Made by a program: the position numbers and the translations under genes. Below the pieces are notes generated by a model. It was not told where the DNA came from. It worked only from the letters and a program-made list of their open reading frames with translations, and made no database searches. Positions 12,142 through 22,410 of a DNA stretch of 64,000 nucleotides are shown piece by piece. This DNA comes from Dryococelus australis. Taxonomy: Eukaryota > Arthropoda > Insecta > Phasmatodea > Phasmatidae. The DNA is taken from NCBI GenBank assembly GCA_029891345.1, contig CM057002.1, forward strand, positions 21,562,795 to 21,626,794, read 5' to 3'. How positions within the stretch are numbered: the stretch's first letter is position 1; every line of letters begins with the position of its first letter.

Positions 12142-12987
12142 TGAGTGCTCGGAAATTCCCCTTACATATTATCTAGGACTTGTAGAGGGGACTGAGTAGA
12201 CAATCTTTTGAATACGAAACAATGTCCAGAAACGTACTATTTCAGTGCTACAACCATTTCAAATTAAAGTGGCTCGTCGGTGCAGCGGTGCAGAACCACG
12301 TGCACAAGTTAACATGTCTGTACCCTTTGGAAATGGCAAGGATGTAGTTGCTTCAAATGCAGAACCTCACAGACGATGATGGGAGCAACACCCATTGCAC
12401 GCGTAATTGTTCGCGTACTCGCTGAAGAGGTCTGTTTTAGCGTGATGCAGTACAGCCTCTTCCAATTCGGGAGTGCGGCGTCTCTTTGGAGCACCACAGT
12501 CGTTCCTGTCGGCGGTGAAGGTACCTTGTTCTCGCAGCAGTTGCGTAATTGTGGCGTAAAGGGTATGCGATGTCGTCGCACGTTGTGGATAACGCTCTTG
12601 ATACAGCGGACGAGCTGCTCTTCCATTACCTTCGGCTGCGCCATACACGAGGATCATGTCTGCGTATTCCGCAAACGTGTACTCAGCCATGTTAATCGGA
12701 GACACAAAGGCGCGTGAATGGAGAAGGATACCGTGGCAGGGTAGACATCAGGTGACATCAGGTGATCGTCTGACGTAATGCACTGCTTAACCAGTTGCAT
12801 ACCAACTCAGGAATATCCGCGACATTGCTCTTTCCCTCAGCGGAAGTGGACGAGTGATAGGCCTGATTTTAAATGGTTGTAGCACGGAAATGGTACGTTT
12901 CCGGACATGGGTTCCTATTCAAAAGATCGTCTACTCAGTCCCCTCTACAGGTCCTAGAAAATTTGTAAGGGGAATTTCCGAACACCG
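12142..12987 (-). mobile_element. Mariner/IS630-like DNA element derivative, 846 bp, nested
   Basis: Terminal inverted repeats of about 130-150 bp are obvious. The left end (GCTCGGAAATTCCCCTTACA, later GTAGAGGGGACTGAGTAGAC and GTGCTACAACCATTT) is mirrored at the right end. TATAC flanks both sides (12137-12141 and 12988-12992), a perfect 5 bp target duplication. Only the N-terminal part of a transposase remains, so it is a deletion derivative that moved in trans. It is inserted in the centre of the 5.66 kb element, so it is younger than that element. Confidence 0.85.
12305..12705 (-). pseudogene. N-terminal transposase fragment (DUF4817-type helix-turn-helix)
   Basis: The minus-strand frame begins near 12705 (MSPINMAEYTFAEYADM). 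It shows the arthropod pattern YxxxEYADMxxVYG, then a GNGRAARPLYQERYPQR block and TPELEEAVLHH. This pattern belongs to the HTH domain (DUF4817, recalled from memory) found at the start of IS630/mariner-related transposases. A shifted frame near 12330 continues with VLHLKQLHPCHFQRVQ, which corresponds to the family's VLHEQxLxPYHxQRVQ block. The whole catalytic DDE domain is missing, so the protein cannot be active alone. Confidence 0.75.
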
Positions 12988-13049
12988 TATACTTGTATAT
13001 TCCTTTATTCTATATGTGGAAAAATCTGCATGTATTCTTCTGGGGCGAA

Positions 13050-14301
13050 CGAGTATTTGTGTTTTCTCAAAGTGCTCCCATGCCACAAAGATGAATTGTG
13101 AATACGGAGACCTGAATTTGAATTCGACTTACATGGAGTCGCAACCTACATCATCGCTACCTTGTTGCCGTCTGTTTCGATTCTGCGATCGAGTTTTCAC
13201 ATATGTAAATTTTTGAGTTTTTGTTTTGATGGTTATTCAAGGTCATGGAGTAAAGTCGAGGTTACCTACATCCAATATGGTGGTAGATACCTGTAATGCA
13301 TTATGCTTGTTGACTTTTATGTATTTTTTCTCGAGGTTTGGTTTTCAACATCATTCTAGGTCATGGTGTCAAGGTCAAGGTAATCTGCATCTAATATGGT
13401 GGGGGTAGTCTGCAATGTAACTATTATGCTTGTTGACTTTATGCATTTTTCTTGTGTTTTTGTTTTCAAAGTCATTCAAGGTGATGGGGTAAATATCGTA
13501 GTCACTGGCTTTAATATGGTGAATGGGTGATGTGTATCAAAAATGGTGGTCACCTACCAATATGGCGGCCTTCAAAACCAATTGCGTTTATCAAGATGGT
13601 GGTCGCCTACCAATATGGCGGCCTTTGAAAGATAGTGTGCTTGCCAATATGGTATCGAATGCATCTACCAAGATGGCGGACTCCAGTAATGTATAAACAA
13701 ATTATGAAAGAAATAATTAAAATGGCGGGATGAGTTTTGGTCAGGGAAGTGGTGGGTGAGGGAGTCAGTTGTCTGCAGGGAGAAGTAGGGGGGGGGGGGG
13801 GGTTCTCCGGAAATTTAAGTTGGAAAATAAATATTTGAAAAAATGTTTAGTAACACATTATTAAAATATTTTTAATAAATTATTTTAAGTAATAAATTAT
13901 GAACAATTTTTGAATAAATTATTGTAAGGAATTGGTTTATAATTCTTTTAAATTATTTTTAATAAGAATTTTTATATAAAATAATTTCATAATTTTTTAA
14001 GAATTTTTCTTTATAAATTTTTATAATTTTGTAAACATTTTTAAAATAAAATATTTTTATAATACATTTTCAAACAACTTTTAATGCAATGTTTATGTTT
14101 TTTAATTTTTATGAATTTTTGAGTATTTTTTAGTTTTTTTGGAAATTTTGGGTTTAAAGGACGGCAGGGTCAAGGTCAAGGTCAAGGGTTAAAGTCATAT
14201 GGGTACAAGATGATGGACGGTGACGAAACAACATGGCGTCTGGGCGGCTCTTGCGCTCTTACTCCCCAATCTCGTTGTCTGTCTACTAAAATCCGCTACT
14301 A
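13050..14301 (-). repeat. Right inverted arm of the 5.66 kb element
   Basis: Inverted counterpart of the left arm. It includes three 115-120 bp units at 13210-13500 (TTATTCAAGGTCATGG, then GCTTGTTGACTTTATG), three GATGGCGG/TATGGCGG blocks at 13555-13680, a G run at 13789-13801, the AT-rich spacer, and the TCAAGGTCAAGG terminal block. Compared with the left arm it lacks the BED-like coding stretch: the sequence jumps from GAGTTTTCACATATG (about 13205) straight into the tandem units. This is an internal deletion. Confidence 0.72.
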
Positions 14302-15595
14302 ATCATCATGTACGTAAAATTTAGGTCTTGCTTTGATTTAAGTACATAGTTCAATAGTTTATTGAACTAATATCAGAATGGACATTTTATTATTCAACCA
14401 TTTATCTTACCTGTAGTTCAAACTGTTATATACAGATTCTCAATTGTAAAAAGTAGTACGAACAGGGTTTTTCATGTATTATCTCGAAATACACACTTAA
14501 AAATTATAATTTTTTTTTTTTAACTAATAATCGTTTTCCTTTTCAATTCTACGGAAACTATTTATGAAGTGGCTCCATTATTTAATTATTTAAAATATAT
14601 AATTATTAAATAATTTACATTGAAAAATGATTCCAATTCACTGAATCGTTGCGAAATTTCTAGCTGAGAGCGATGACTGTGTCAGTCGCTTTGGGTGAGT
14701 ACTAAGCAACGACAATCTACCCTTACAGCGATACTTTTGCAGAGAAAGATTCGCCCCCTTGGAGCATTATAAGGAATACGTAGACAAAGAAACAACAACG
14801 GTTCACAATATTCCAAATATAAGTTCGGATTTTTCCTAAGTTTGTCAGTCCATCCATTACCTTCCACGACAACCTGCCACATGTGGAACGTCAGCTAGTA
14901 CAACTGTGCTTGCGAACTGACTGTGTATACAAACGTTTCAATAATTCTACCAAAGTAAGAATAAATGTAACAAAAAATTCACTCTTTAGCGACCCAGTCT
15001 ACCTTGCGCTTGAACTACTTAATTTTTCTTACTTAACTATCAAAAGTGTAAATTATGTTTTTTTTTTTTTTGGTTAAACGGAAATTTTACGTAAATTTAG
15101 GTATAAATTATAATGTTTCGTTCATAACTGATACCAACTAAAACAGACAGAAAATATATGTTTTACTAATGCCTAGTAACAAATAGTACTTATAGAGAAT
15201 ATTACTGAACTGAGTACCCACGAATGCAGTGCATTGTCCCTTTAGTGTAATTTTTTAGACTCGGGTTATCATTTTAACACCACATAACTTTTATAATAGC
15301 AACAGATGGAATTAACATATTACCCCTTCAAGTTACTTATAAAACGCAATCGTAATGCGCCCCTGGCTTGAATAACATAAATAAACAAAGGGATGAATGT
15401 AATTAAGAACACCATATAAATCAATACATATTTATTAAACAGTCTAAAACATAAACACATTATAAACTCAAAGATTTAATATAACCTAAACGTGGCCAGT
15501 AACACAAGTTTCCAATGGTACAAACAAACTTCCGATACAACCAAATCTGATAGCCAATATCGAACTTAATCTTCTTACGAGAGAAGAGCACATAA
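14302..15595. other. No gene recognised
   Basis: AT-rich DNA with several homopolymer T runs (for example 14511-14521 and 15058-15071). No exon or element is evident. Confidence 0.4.
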
Positions 15596-16013
15596 AGGCT
15601 GTTCACGATAAAGTGAGCATTTTTGAAATCAACCTTAGAAAACAGTCACTGCTCCTACCGGCATATATTATAACGGGTGCATTGAGTAACATGCACCCAG
15701 TCACGTTGGTAACGATGCATGGGAAGTAGTTCTGTATCCTAATGTCGAATAAAAAGTGTTAGGTTACCATTTCTGATAACTTAAATTATTTATTTCGCTT
15801 TCTGTTATTTTTTACGCACGTGTAAAAATTAGCAGACTTGTAAAAAATTATTTTTCTATTATGTCACTGTTTCACTTGACCGACTCATGATTAAAGCAAC
15901 GAGGCCCATGACAATGTTGATCTTACATAAGGCAGAAGAATATACAACGTGCTTGCAAGTAGATACTAAGCAGGGCTTCAAAAGTGTTCATTTTATCGTG
16001 AATAGCCTATATT
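15596..16013. mobile_element. MITE, about 418 bp
   Basis: The left edge (AGGCTGTTCACGATAAAGTG, then AGCATTTTTGAAATC) is the inverted counterpart of the right edge (CTTCAAAAGTGTTCATTTTA, then TCGTGAATAGCCT). The interior has no coding capacity. Its right part (TTCACTTGACCGACTCATGA ... GCAGGGCTTCAAAAGT) is repeated at 18893-19020, so the family has at least two copies here. Confidence 0.65.
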
Positions 16014-16049
16014 AATTTCAGCTGTCTGAGTAACAACTCCTACTTAAAC

Positions 16050-17425
16050 AGGTACAGACTCGTTGGTACTACTGGAAACTTGAGAATCTTATTGGCCACT
16101 TTGCGGTTATATTTAGGCCTTGAGATTATAATGTATAAATGTTAGGTCGTTCAACAAAATATGCATTAATTTATATTATGATCTTGTTATTTACGTTAAT
16201 GCCTTAACGTTATTTAAGTTATTAAAATGGAGGTTTGTTACTGTTGCGTTTTATTTGTAACTTGAGGGGGGAATATGTTAATTTCATCTGCTGCAATTAT
16301 AAATGTGATGTGGTATTAAAATATTAAATTGAAATTAATAACATAAGGGGGGTGAGAGAGATATAGTTAACACAGTTGAATACAAAGGATTACCCTTGCA
16401 TACACACACGGGGAGTTAAAACAATTGTCCAACCTAAGTTCGATGCTTTAACATTTTCAAACACAGATACCAATATACAACATAGCATCAAGTTGGAGGA
16501 GCACAATATCATGTTTTCGCTCCTCCCCATTTTGATCCCAATAACACGTGGAAAAATAATTATACATAAGGTTGGTATAGCTGGATATCAATGTGTAGAC
16601 TTGCATATAGCGGATTGTTGCGCATAAGTGTTGCAAGCATCGCCAGTTGATAATCGCTGAGCCTTTGGTCGACGTTCAGCGGCAATTACTGATAATGCGA
16701 CACAGCAGTAAGACACCGCGCCCTGCCGTAAGTTACGAGAACTGTCACGATAACACCAATCGTTTGTTGAATGGCGAGTCTGTAGTTTGTATGTTATTAG
16801 CAGTGGGACTGTAAGGGTTCTGGTATTTTGCTTTTGGAGTTTGGTGTTTGTGCGTGCTGTAACTTGTTAAAAGGTATGTATTCTGACTGTTATGGTATTT
16901 ACAATGTATCGACGAGTAGTCGTTCTTCAGGATATTACCCAAGGAAGGTGTCCCGTAATATTTTGCCCTTTTGTTATGTTGTGAACAAGGATGATAACAC
17001 ATGGGGTGTTAGAGTATTGAGTTTTGAAGAGTGTTACATATTGCTCTCATTTTTGTTTAATTTTGGTATTCAAGTTATTACAGCTAAGGCTGGCGGTGGA
17101 ATTTTAGAGTTTTGTTTCTTCAGTAAGGCATATTAATGCAAAGGGTCCCACTGGTAGGGATTTGTCTGAAGTCGATGCGCGAGATATAATTTGTTGGAAG
17201 TCTGTACCTGTTCATGAAGGAGTTGCAAATCAGACCGCTGTAAGTAGTATGTAATCTACGCCTGTGCTCTTCTTTCGCATGAAGATTAATTTAGAGATTG
17301 GCGATCAGATTTGGTTGCATCGTAAGTTGGTTGGTACCACTGGAAACGTGCATGTTATTGGTCATGTTGAGGTTATGTTTAAACCTTGAGTATATTATGT
17401 GTATATGTTTTAGGCCATTAAGTAA
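16050..17425. repeat. Direct repeat pair around unidentified sequence
   Basis: GTTGGTACTACTGGAAACTT and the following 90 bp at about 16052-16160 recur at about 17322-17420 (TTGGTACCACTGGAAACGTG, then GTTATTGGTCATGTTGAGGT and CCTTGAGTATATTATGTGTA). The copies are in the same orientation about 1.27 kb apart. The intervening DNA has an open frame at 16828-17136, but I recognise nothing in it and no codon-level support is visible. Confidence 0.45.
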
Positions 17426-17729
17426 CGAAATATATTATCAATTAGTTTGTTTAATATTCTGTTGTACAATTTGATGTAGCGAGACTTTGGATTTTACACA
17501 ATTCCTTTAAGTAAATATGCCAAATGAATAAAAATAATGTGCGAATGGTTTCCAATATCCTATCATGTTTAAGGGTGTCTTCTGTTGTTCCCTTAAACGA
17601 AATGAGAGAAAAGTACAAAGTTCGTTCTAATGGCATCTGTATTTATATTAATTTTAAATTCGTTTTACAATTGAAATAAACTTACTCATGTTAGTAAATA
17701 GTGGTGTGGATAGTAGACTGAAAAACAAC

Positions 17730-18297
17730 ACAAAATGTCCTTATGGACATATGTCCTAAAGTCAATAGTTCCGAGTTACAGACCTTCCAGTGTTGTGCTC
17801 AATGTATTCTTAATAGTCTTCCTGAACCGTTCCAGATCGAATAGCTGAAGCCACATTCGTGTACCAGCAGTGATACTTCACTCTATAAGAAGAGCCCAGA
17901 ATGTCTGCCGTGTGCCTGATTACACGCTCAAACACGCCGTGTCATTGACTGTCTGACACGTTCGAATACTGCACGTATCTACTGGCAACCTAGTTGCACT
18001 ATCTGGCAAATCATTGCTCTGCCTGGAACTGGAGTTGAATAAACATTGGCCTTTGATGCCCTCCCAGGTAACAGATTAGTGGATTGAGATCCGGGAAGCG
18101 TGTAGGCCAGGCTACTGGTCTTGCACGGTCTATCTACATGTGCGAGGCAGATAGAATCACGCACACCACTTTAATTGATAACATTAACACTTATATCTCT
18201 TAAAGTAACTACTATTACCAAAATGTGTGATACAATACCGGAAGGTCTGTAACATAAAAACTATTGACTTTAGGAGATTTGTTCACACGGACATTTC
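17730..18297 (-). mobile_element. Mariner/IS630-like element derivative next to OATP exon
   Basis: Inverted ends of about 70 bp: AAAATGTCC, CCTAAAGTCAATAGT and TTACAGACCTTCC on the left are mirrored by GGAAGGTCTGTAA, ACTATTGACTTTAGGAG and GGACATTT on the right. The interior holds a dead C-terminal transposase fragment on the minus strand. The terminal sequence is unlike the element at 12142, so this is a different family. Its right end is less than 80 bp from the splice acceptor at 18375. Confidence 0.7.
17800..18135 (-). pseudogene. C-terminal transposase fragment (IS630/mariner DDE type)
   Basis: Minus-strand translation from about 18130 reads RPVAWPTRFPDLNPL followed by a GHQRPMF block, matching the conserved WPPRSPDLxPLDFYLWGHLK block at the end of DDE_3-type transposases (established family pattern). 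The acidic residue after PDLNPL is replaced by Ile. Further down, several in-frame stops interrupt a region resembling the family tail (HGVFERVIRHTADILG). The fragment is non-functional. Confidence 0.65.
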
Positions 18298-18375
18298 GTT
18301 TTGTTTCTGGTCGTACTATTTACTCCCCCAATTTTATACCACATATTCTGTATATTGTTTCTATATTGTCGACAG

Positions 18376-18571
18376 GATATGAAGCACTCCGAAATGCGCT
18401 TGTGCGGCCTGTGGAGGTTCCGGCCGAGATGGCTGCAAGGAATGGCTAATACCACTTGCTACGTCATCGTCTTCAGCCTGATGGGTGTGTTCAACGGAAT
18501 GACGTCCAGCTACAGTATTTCCACCTATACCATGCTTGAGAAGCGCTTCAAGATACCCAGCCACGTCATGA
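18376..18571 (+). CDS. OATP/SLCO transporter, exon with TM1 (partial gene)
   Basis: Internal exon of an organic anion transporting polypeptide, a 12-TM plasma-membrane carrier for amphipathic organic anions. The acceptor is TTGTCGACAG ending at 18375 and the donor GTTAGT begins at 18572. The exon starts in phase 0 and ends one base into a codon. It encodes the family's N-terminal CGLWRFRPRWLQ block, a first membrane segment (YVIVFSLMGVFNG ...) and the LEKRFKIPS block that precedes the conserved G/S-rich start of TM2. The leftover A plus GT of the next exon gives Ser. Upstream exons with the start codon are not in view. The style is nearest to insect Oatp30B-like members as I remember them; the paralogue is uncertain. 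Confidence 0.9.
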
Positions 18572-18879
18572 GTTAGTGCCGACATTTATTTTACTGGTTT
18601 ACATGTTTCTAGAGCTCATCAGCGGATAATTAGTCTATAAGGGTTCAAACACTACACTTATTAAAGGATGTTGATGATTGACAGAAGACTTTGGAAATTA
18701 ATATTTTTAAAATGTCATTGCCGTTAACTGGTTCACTGTCTGGTGTGTGACCAACAAATTGGATAAAGATGGAGGGCAGGGTGTCCCTTGTATAAGATTG
18801 TATTATATTTGTGAATAATGATATTTTTCTGAATTCATATAAGTGTAAAATTTAACATATTCGTAAAACTAATTTTTAT

Positions 18880-19020
18880 AATATTTTCAGTGTATCACTT
18901 GACCGACGCATAAATAAAGTGATCAGGCATACCGCAATATTAATTTAACACAAAGTGCATACAGAAAGGCTTTAAAGCAGGTCTTTCAAAAGTTCTCAGT
19001 TTAACATGAGCAGCCGATAT
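18880..19020 (+). mobile_element. Partial copy of the 15596-16013 MITE
   Basis: CACTTGACCGACGCATAAATAAAGTGATCAGGCAT and the following bases to AGTTTAACATGAGCAGCC align with the right half of the MITE at 15870-16013. The copy is diverged and its left end is not identifiable. Confidence 0.5.
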
Positions 19021-19189
19021 AGTCATGTACGTACTCATGATGCAAGGGATTCCTCGAAATGGGCTGAAGGGAAATTGTGTGACTGTTCCTTTGATATATA
19101 CAGCAGAAAGTTCTTGAAGTGGACCCTGCGACTGATTGGATGTTGCATGCTAAAAAATATTCCCCGTTTGCTAGGCTACTGCCAAGCAA

Positions 19190-19312
19190 ACGGGGATCTC
19201 CCATTTCCCCATGTCCTTACATTCCGGTGCTGCTCCATTCTCACCTCATTTCACCCTCGTCGGCTCAAAGAACTCGTTTTTAAGAGCCGCCCAAATCTGT
19301 CAACTCAGCTTA
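19190..19312 (+). mobile_element. SINE 3' fragment, same family as 20887 and 25681
   Basis: Contains the family phrases GGGGATCTCCCATTT, TCCATTCTCACCTCATTTCA, CCCTCGTCGGCTC and TTAAGAGCCGCCC. The tRNA-like head is absent, so only the body is left. Confidence 0.6.
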
Positions 19313-20564
19313 ACTAAATACAAATTACGAAAAACGAAATTCGAAACGATTTGGATCTCAGCCTCAGGCAATACATGTCTGTATTTATCACTAGCTGATT
19401 TGCGAACACCGTTGCGCCATGCTGCTCGCTAGTGATGCCATTTTTTATGCCCTATAAGCAGTTGTCACACGTTTGTGTCCCCAAGTACTCTGTTGCCCAG
19501 TGGTTGGGAAGTTGCCCGTCCGTCGGGTTGGAAATTTCTAGCTGTTGATTTTCAAGTTGAGAGCGTGGTGGACGTTTCCGCAGTGTAGATGATTTTTCGG
19601 GATTCATCCATCTCCACCATCGCTCTAATCCCTATTTCATTCATTATTCTGGCAGCTCATTTAGGGGTCGGGACACTTCTTAAAATGTTCACATGAACAG
19701 GAAAAAGGTTGTGTCTTGACGTAAATGAGACGCTATTTGTCTCATCTACGAAGAGCAACATTTCTAAAGGGTGCAATATATTTAAAATTACTATAATATA
19801 GGTGGCGGTATAATTTTAAGCACCTTTATAAAGTAATGTTAGTACTAGCCTGGGATATACTAGAACTTGAAAACCAGTCAAGAGAATTCATGTAAAAAAA
19901 AGTCACAACTTCAGTATTAGTTGACTATTTCAAACTAATGCATGTATCTTGTGTACTTTTGCATCAAACTGGTTTCGTGGTTTAAGTAACTTTGTATTTT
20001 AAATGCCAGTAAAAATCATTTTTCATGAAATAATGTATATAGAAAATTATCTTGTGCTAAAACCTCTGTATAGGGGCCCGATTAATTTATGGTGGGATAT
20101 TAAATTTTTATAGTTCAAGATAGGCTCATTAGTATTGTTATTTAATTAGATTTTGTCATGTGGTTTTGTACTATACATGCTACATTTACATTTTAGTGCG
20201 TTGGTTGTTTCCTGAAAATGTTGTGTATCACAAGCTTTTTATACTCTTTTTAACATTAGCATGCCATTTTTTTGGTTAACCGATCATTTACTTACATTTT
20301 TAGTAAATATTATAATATTTTGTTAAAATACTTTATATAATACATCACGATAAAAACGAGTAAAAAATAGAGAAAAAAAATAGGTTTGTTGATAATTCCT
20401 AGTAGGAAATAGTTCTTCTGCAGAGAATTATTAAAGCGAGTGAGCACGTTTAGATTTGGTGAAGCTTAATTTGCAAGTTATGGAGGAGTAGTTTGAAAGT
20501 AGATCTATAGCAGGGCTACAGAAAAGTTGGAAGTAATCTCAAATGGACCCTCCATATCTTCCAG

Positions 20565-20798
20565 GTACTCTGAGAAGCGGCATGGACATCTCTCAGATAA
20601 CGTTGTCCTTGATCCTGGCCTACCACGGCGGGCGAGGGCACAGGCCACTCTGGTTGGCGTTCGGAGCCGTCCTGGCGTCGATATCTGCGGTATTGTTGGC
20701 AACACCGCATTTCCTCTACGGACCAGGGAGAGAAGCCCTGGCCCTCACTCAAGAGTACTTGGACGCCTCTGTGCTCAACGTCTCGCACACTTCCAGAG
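20565..20798 (+). CDS. OATP/SLCO transporter, exon with TM2-TM3 (partial gene)
   Basis: Second exon of the same carrier. The acceptor TCTTCCAG ends at 20564 and the donor GTGAGA starts at 20799. Phase 1 at both ends matches its neighbours exactly. It encodes SGMDISQITLSLILAYHGG (TM2), the OATP hallmark GGRGHRP, TM3 (LWLAFGAVLASISAVLLATP) ending in the conserved PHFLYGPG, then ALTQEYLDASVLNVSHTS. That last part starts the second extracellular loop and holds an NVS glycosylation sequon. All of these are family landmarks, and no stop or frameshift is present, so the gene is probably functional. The minus-strand frame over this exon is a shadow. Confidence 0.95.
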
Positions 20799-20886
20799 GT
20801 GAGAGATTGCCTCGAGTAGTTCGTAGGCTTCCGCCGTCGTTGTCCAGGTACCCCCTGTCTCTTGGAACCTGGCAGCGTCGAAGTTG

Positions 20887-21165
20887 AGTAGATACATTTG
20901 GCGGCTCTTAACCACGAAGTCTTGAGAGCTAAGGAGGGTGAAATGAGATGAGAATGGAGCAGAGCTGGGATGCGAGGGCGGAGTAAATGGGAGATCCCTG
21001 AAGAAATCCACCGACCAGTTGCATTGCAAGGCCCGATTCCCATTTGGGGAAATCTGGGAGTTACCCTGTTTGGGAGTGAATCAGGTTTGCAATTCTGGGA
21101 GGCAAGTAGTCTTACCTTTCAGCCACTGAGGCCCCGCCAGCATCGAATTCGCAAAGGAATCACTG
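20887..21165 (-). mobile_element. tRNA-derived SINE, minus strand
   Basis: On the minus strand it reads GCCTCAGTGGCTGAAAGGTA (A-box region) and CCTGATTCACTCCC (diverged B box). The family body follows: GGGATCTCCCATTT, CTCCATTCTCATCTCATTTC, ACCCTCCTTAGCTCTCAAGA and TTAAGAGCCGCC. It lies in an OATP intron in antisense orientation. The incidental frame of 175 codons across 20516-21043 on the minus strand is not a gene. Confidence 0.7.
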
Positions 21166-21176
21166 CTGTTTTGTAA

Positions 21177-21181
<5 letters not shown>

Positions 21182-21224
<43 letters not shown>
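21182..21224. repeat. (TA)n microsatellite
   Basis: An uninterrupted TA dinucleotide run of about 43 bp, immediately downstream of the minus-strand SINE. Confidence 0.95.
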
Positions 21225-21227
<3 letters not shown>

Positions 21228-21945
21228 TCACAAACAAAGAACGAAATTTTTTTAACTGTACCAGTACAATGATCTGTTACATGTTGGAAACACTGCTATT
21301 GAAGGACAGTTCTTAACACTTTTCTTTCTACTAACGTTCAAGAAGTTACACCTACATCGACAAATTTAATTCAGAAAGTAGCCGCAAAGCGCTGCAAACA
21401 AAGTAGCGTGGTTATGCACATAGACTAAAAGTATAGGAGCAGGTGCAAATATGGACCCTGCTTGTAATATGGACCCCTTCAATATTTTCCCTGTACGCAT
21501 GCGCAGACATGCAGAAAAGCTGTGAACTACAACAGTACCACCTTCTGAGATGATTTCGAAGGTCATTATCACCAACTTATCTTCGTATGGGTTTCAGTGA
21601 AGTGAAGTGTAAAGTTCGGTTTTGCAAGTTATTTCAGAGGTAAGTTTAAATAATTTTTGTCCATACTTGTGAATGTTTTTAGAAAAAAATTTATGACAGT
21701 CCATCATTCTACATTGAATTAAATTTCATTAAAACTGGACAGATGCTAATTTCGATCATCCTGTTCCAATAACAACGAGTTTTCGTTCCCGAAATGGCAT
21801 TGTTTGTAATATGGACGCCCAAGGGTACTTGAATTATAGACCCTGGGTCCATATTACCCACACATATTTTCCATGGGGGAATTTCGTTTTTGATTGAAAA
21901 TTTTACGTTCATCATTGTTGAAAATTGAAATAGAATATCCTAATA

Positions 21946-22317
21946 CAGTAACCCGATTTAGCGCTGTCCGATATAGCACGGATTCGGATATAACGTGGGT
22001 GAAAACATGTCGCCCAAATAAAAATATTAATTTCAGTGTATTTTTTTATTTTTTAAAATTGTATTATGTTAAATTTTAATTGCAGCTGTATACAAACATC
22101 GGTCAACTCTGCTGTCCCAATACCAGTCTTTTTTCTATCTGTCGATTTCAGATTATGCCAGAAATCTAACGTAAACATTCGTACAGACAGCACCGTTTCC
22201 ATGCGTTCGGGTGAATGCTTTTTGTCGCAATGCTCATATCCCGATATAACATGGTTTAGCTATAATGCGGGGGAGAACTTTGTTTCCCTATAACCACATT
22301 ATATAGGGCTTCTACTG
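21946..22317. mobile_element. pogo/Tigger-type MITE, 372 bp, with TA target duplication
   Basis: Ends with CAGTA...TACTG and is flanked by TA on both sides (21944-21945, 22318-22319), the hallmark of Tc1/mariner and pogo insertions. CAGTAACCCGATTTAGC at the left is a diverged inverted partner of CAGTAGAAGCCCTATATAAT (minus strand, right). CCGATATAGC and CGATATAAC words inside are typical of Tigger termini. No coding content. Confidence 0.7.
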
Positions 22318-22410
22318 TAATTATATAAAAGCCTATAAAATAATAAATATTTACCTATAATCTCATGTTTTATCTGTCATTACATACAATCCTTCTTGAT
22401 TATTTTTCAG

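Larger units (their letters stand above)
8641..14301. mobile_element. Large inverted-repeat (foldback-like) element, about 5.66 kb
   Basis: The left edge (TAGTAGTGAGGAAAGG, then GGATTGGGGAGTAAGAGC and AGGAGCCGCCC) is mirrored at the right edge (GGGCGGCTCTTGCGCTC, TTACTCCCCAATC, then CCGCTACTA). Behind each edge lies more than 1 kb of inverted similarity: TTGACCTTGACC blocks, very AT-rich poly-A/T-like spacers, CCATATTGG-type motifs, and tandem units containing ATGACCTTGAATGACTTTG. Long arms built from subrepeats are typical of foldback-type DNA elements (established knowledge). The interior contains later insertions, a SINE and a mariner-like element. A target duplication was not identified. 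Confidence 0.75.
18572..20564 (+). other. OATP intron, 1,993 bp, with repeat fragments
   Basis: Bounded by a GTTAGT donor and a TCTTCCAG acceptor, with phase 1 on both sides. It contains a MITE relative (18880-19020) and a SINE 3' fragment (19190-19312). The rest is unremarkable AT-rich DNA. Confidence 0.8.

Noticed and set aside
16828..17136. Plus-strand frame of 102 codons
   Set aside because: No family features, no splice or codon support, and it lies between direct repeats.
20516..21043. Minus-strand frame of 175 codons over an OATP exon
   Set aside because: It spans the antisense of a well-supported exon and a SINE, with no coherent protein features.
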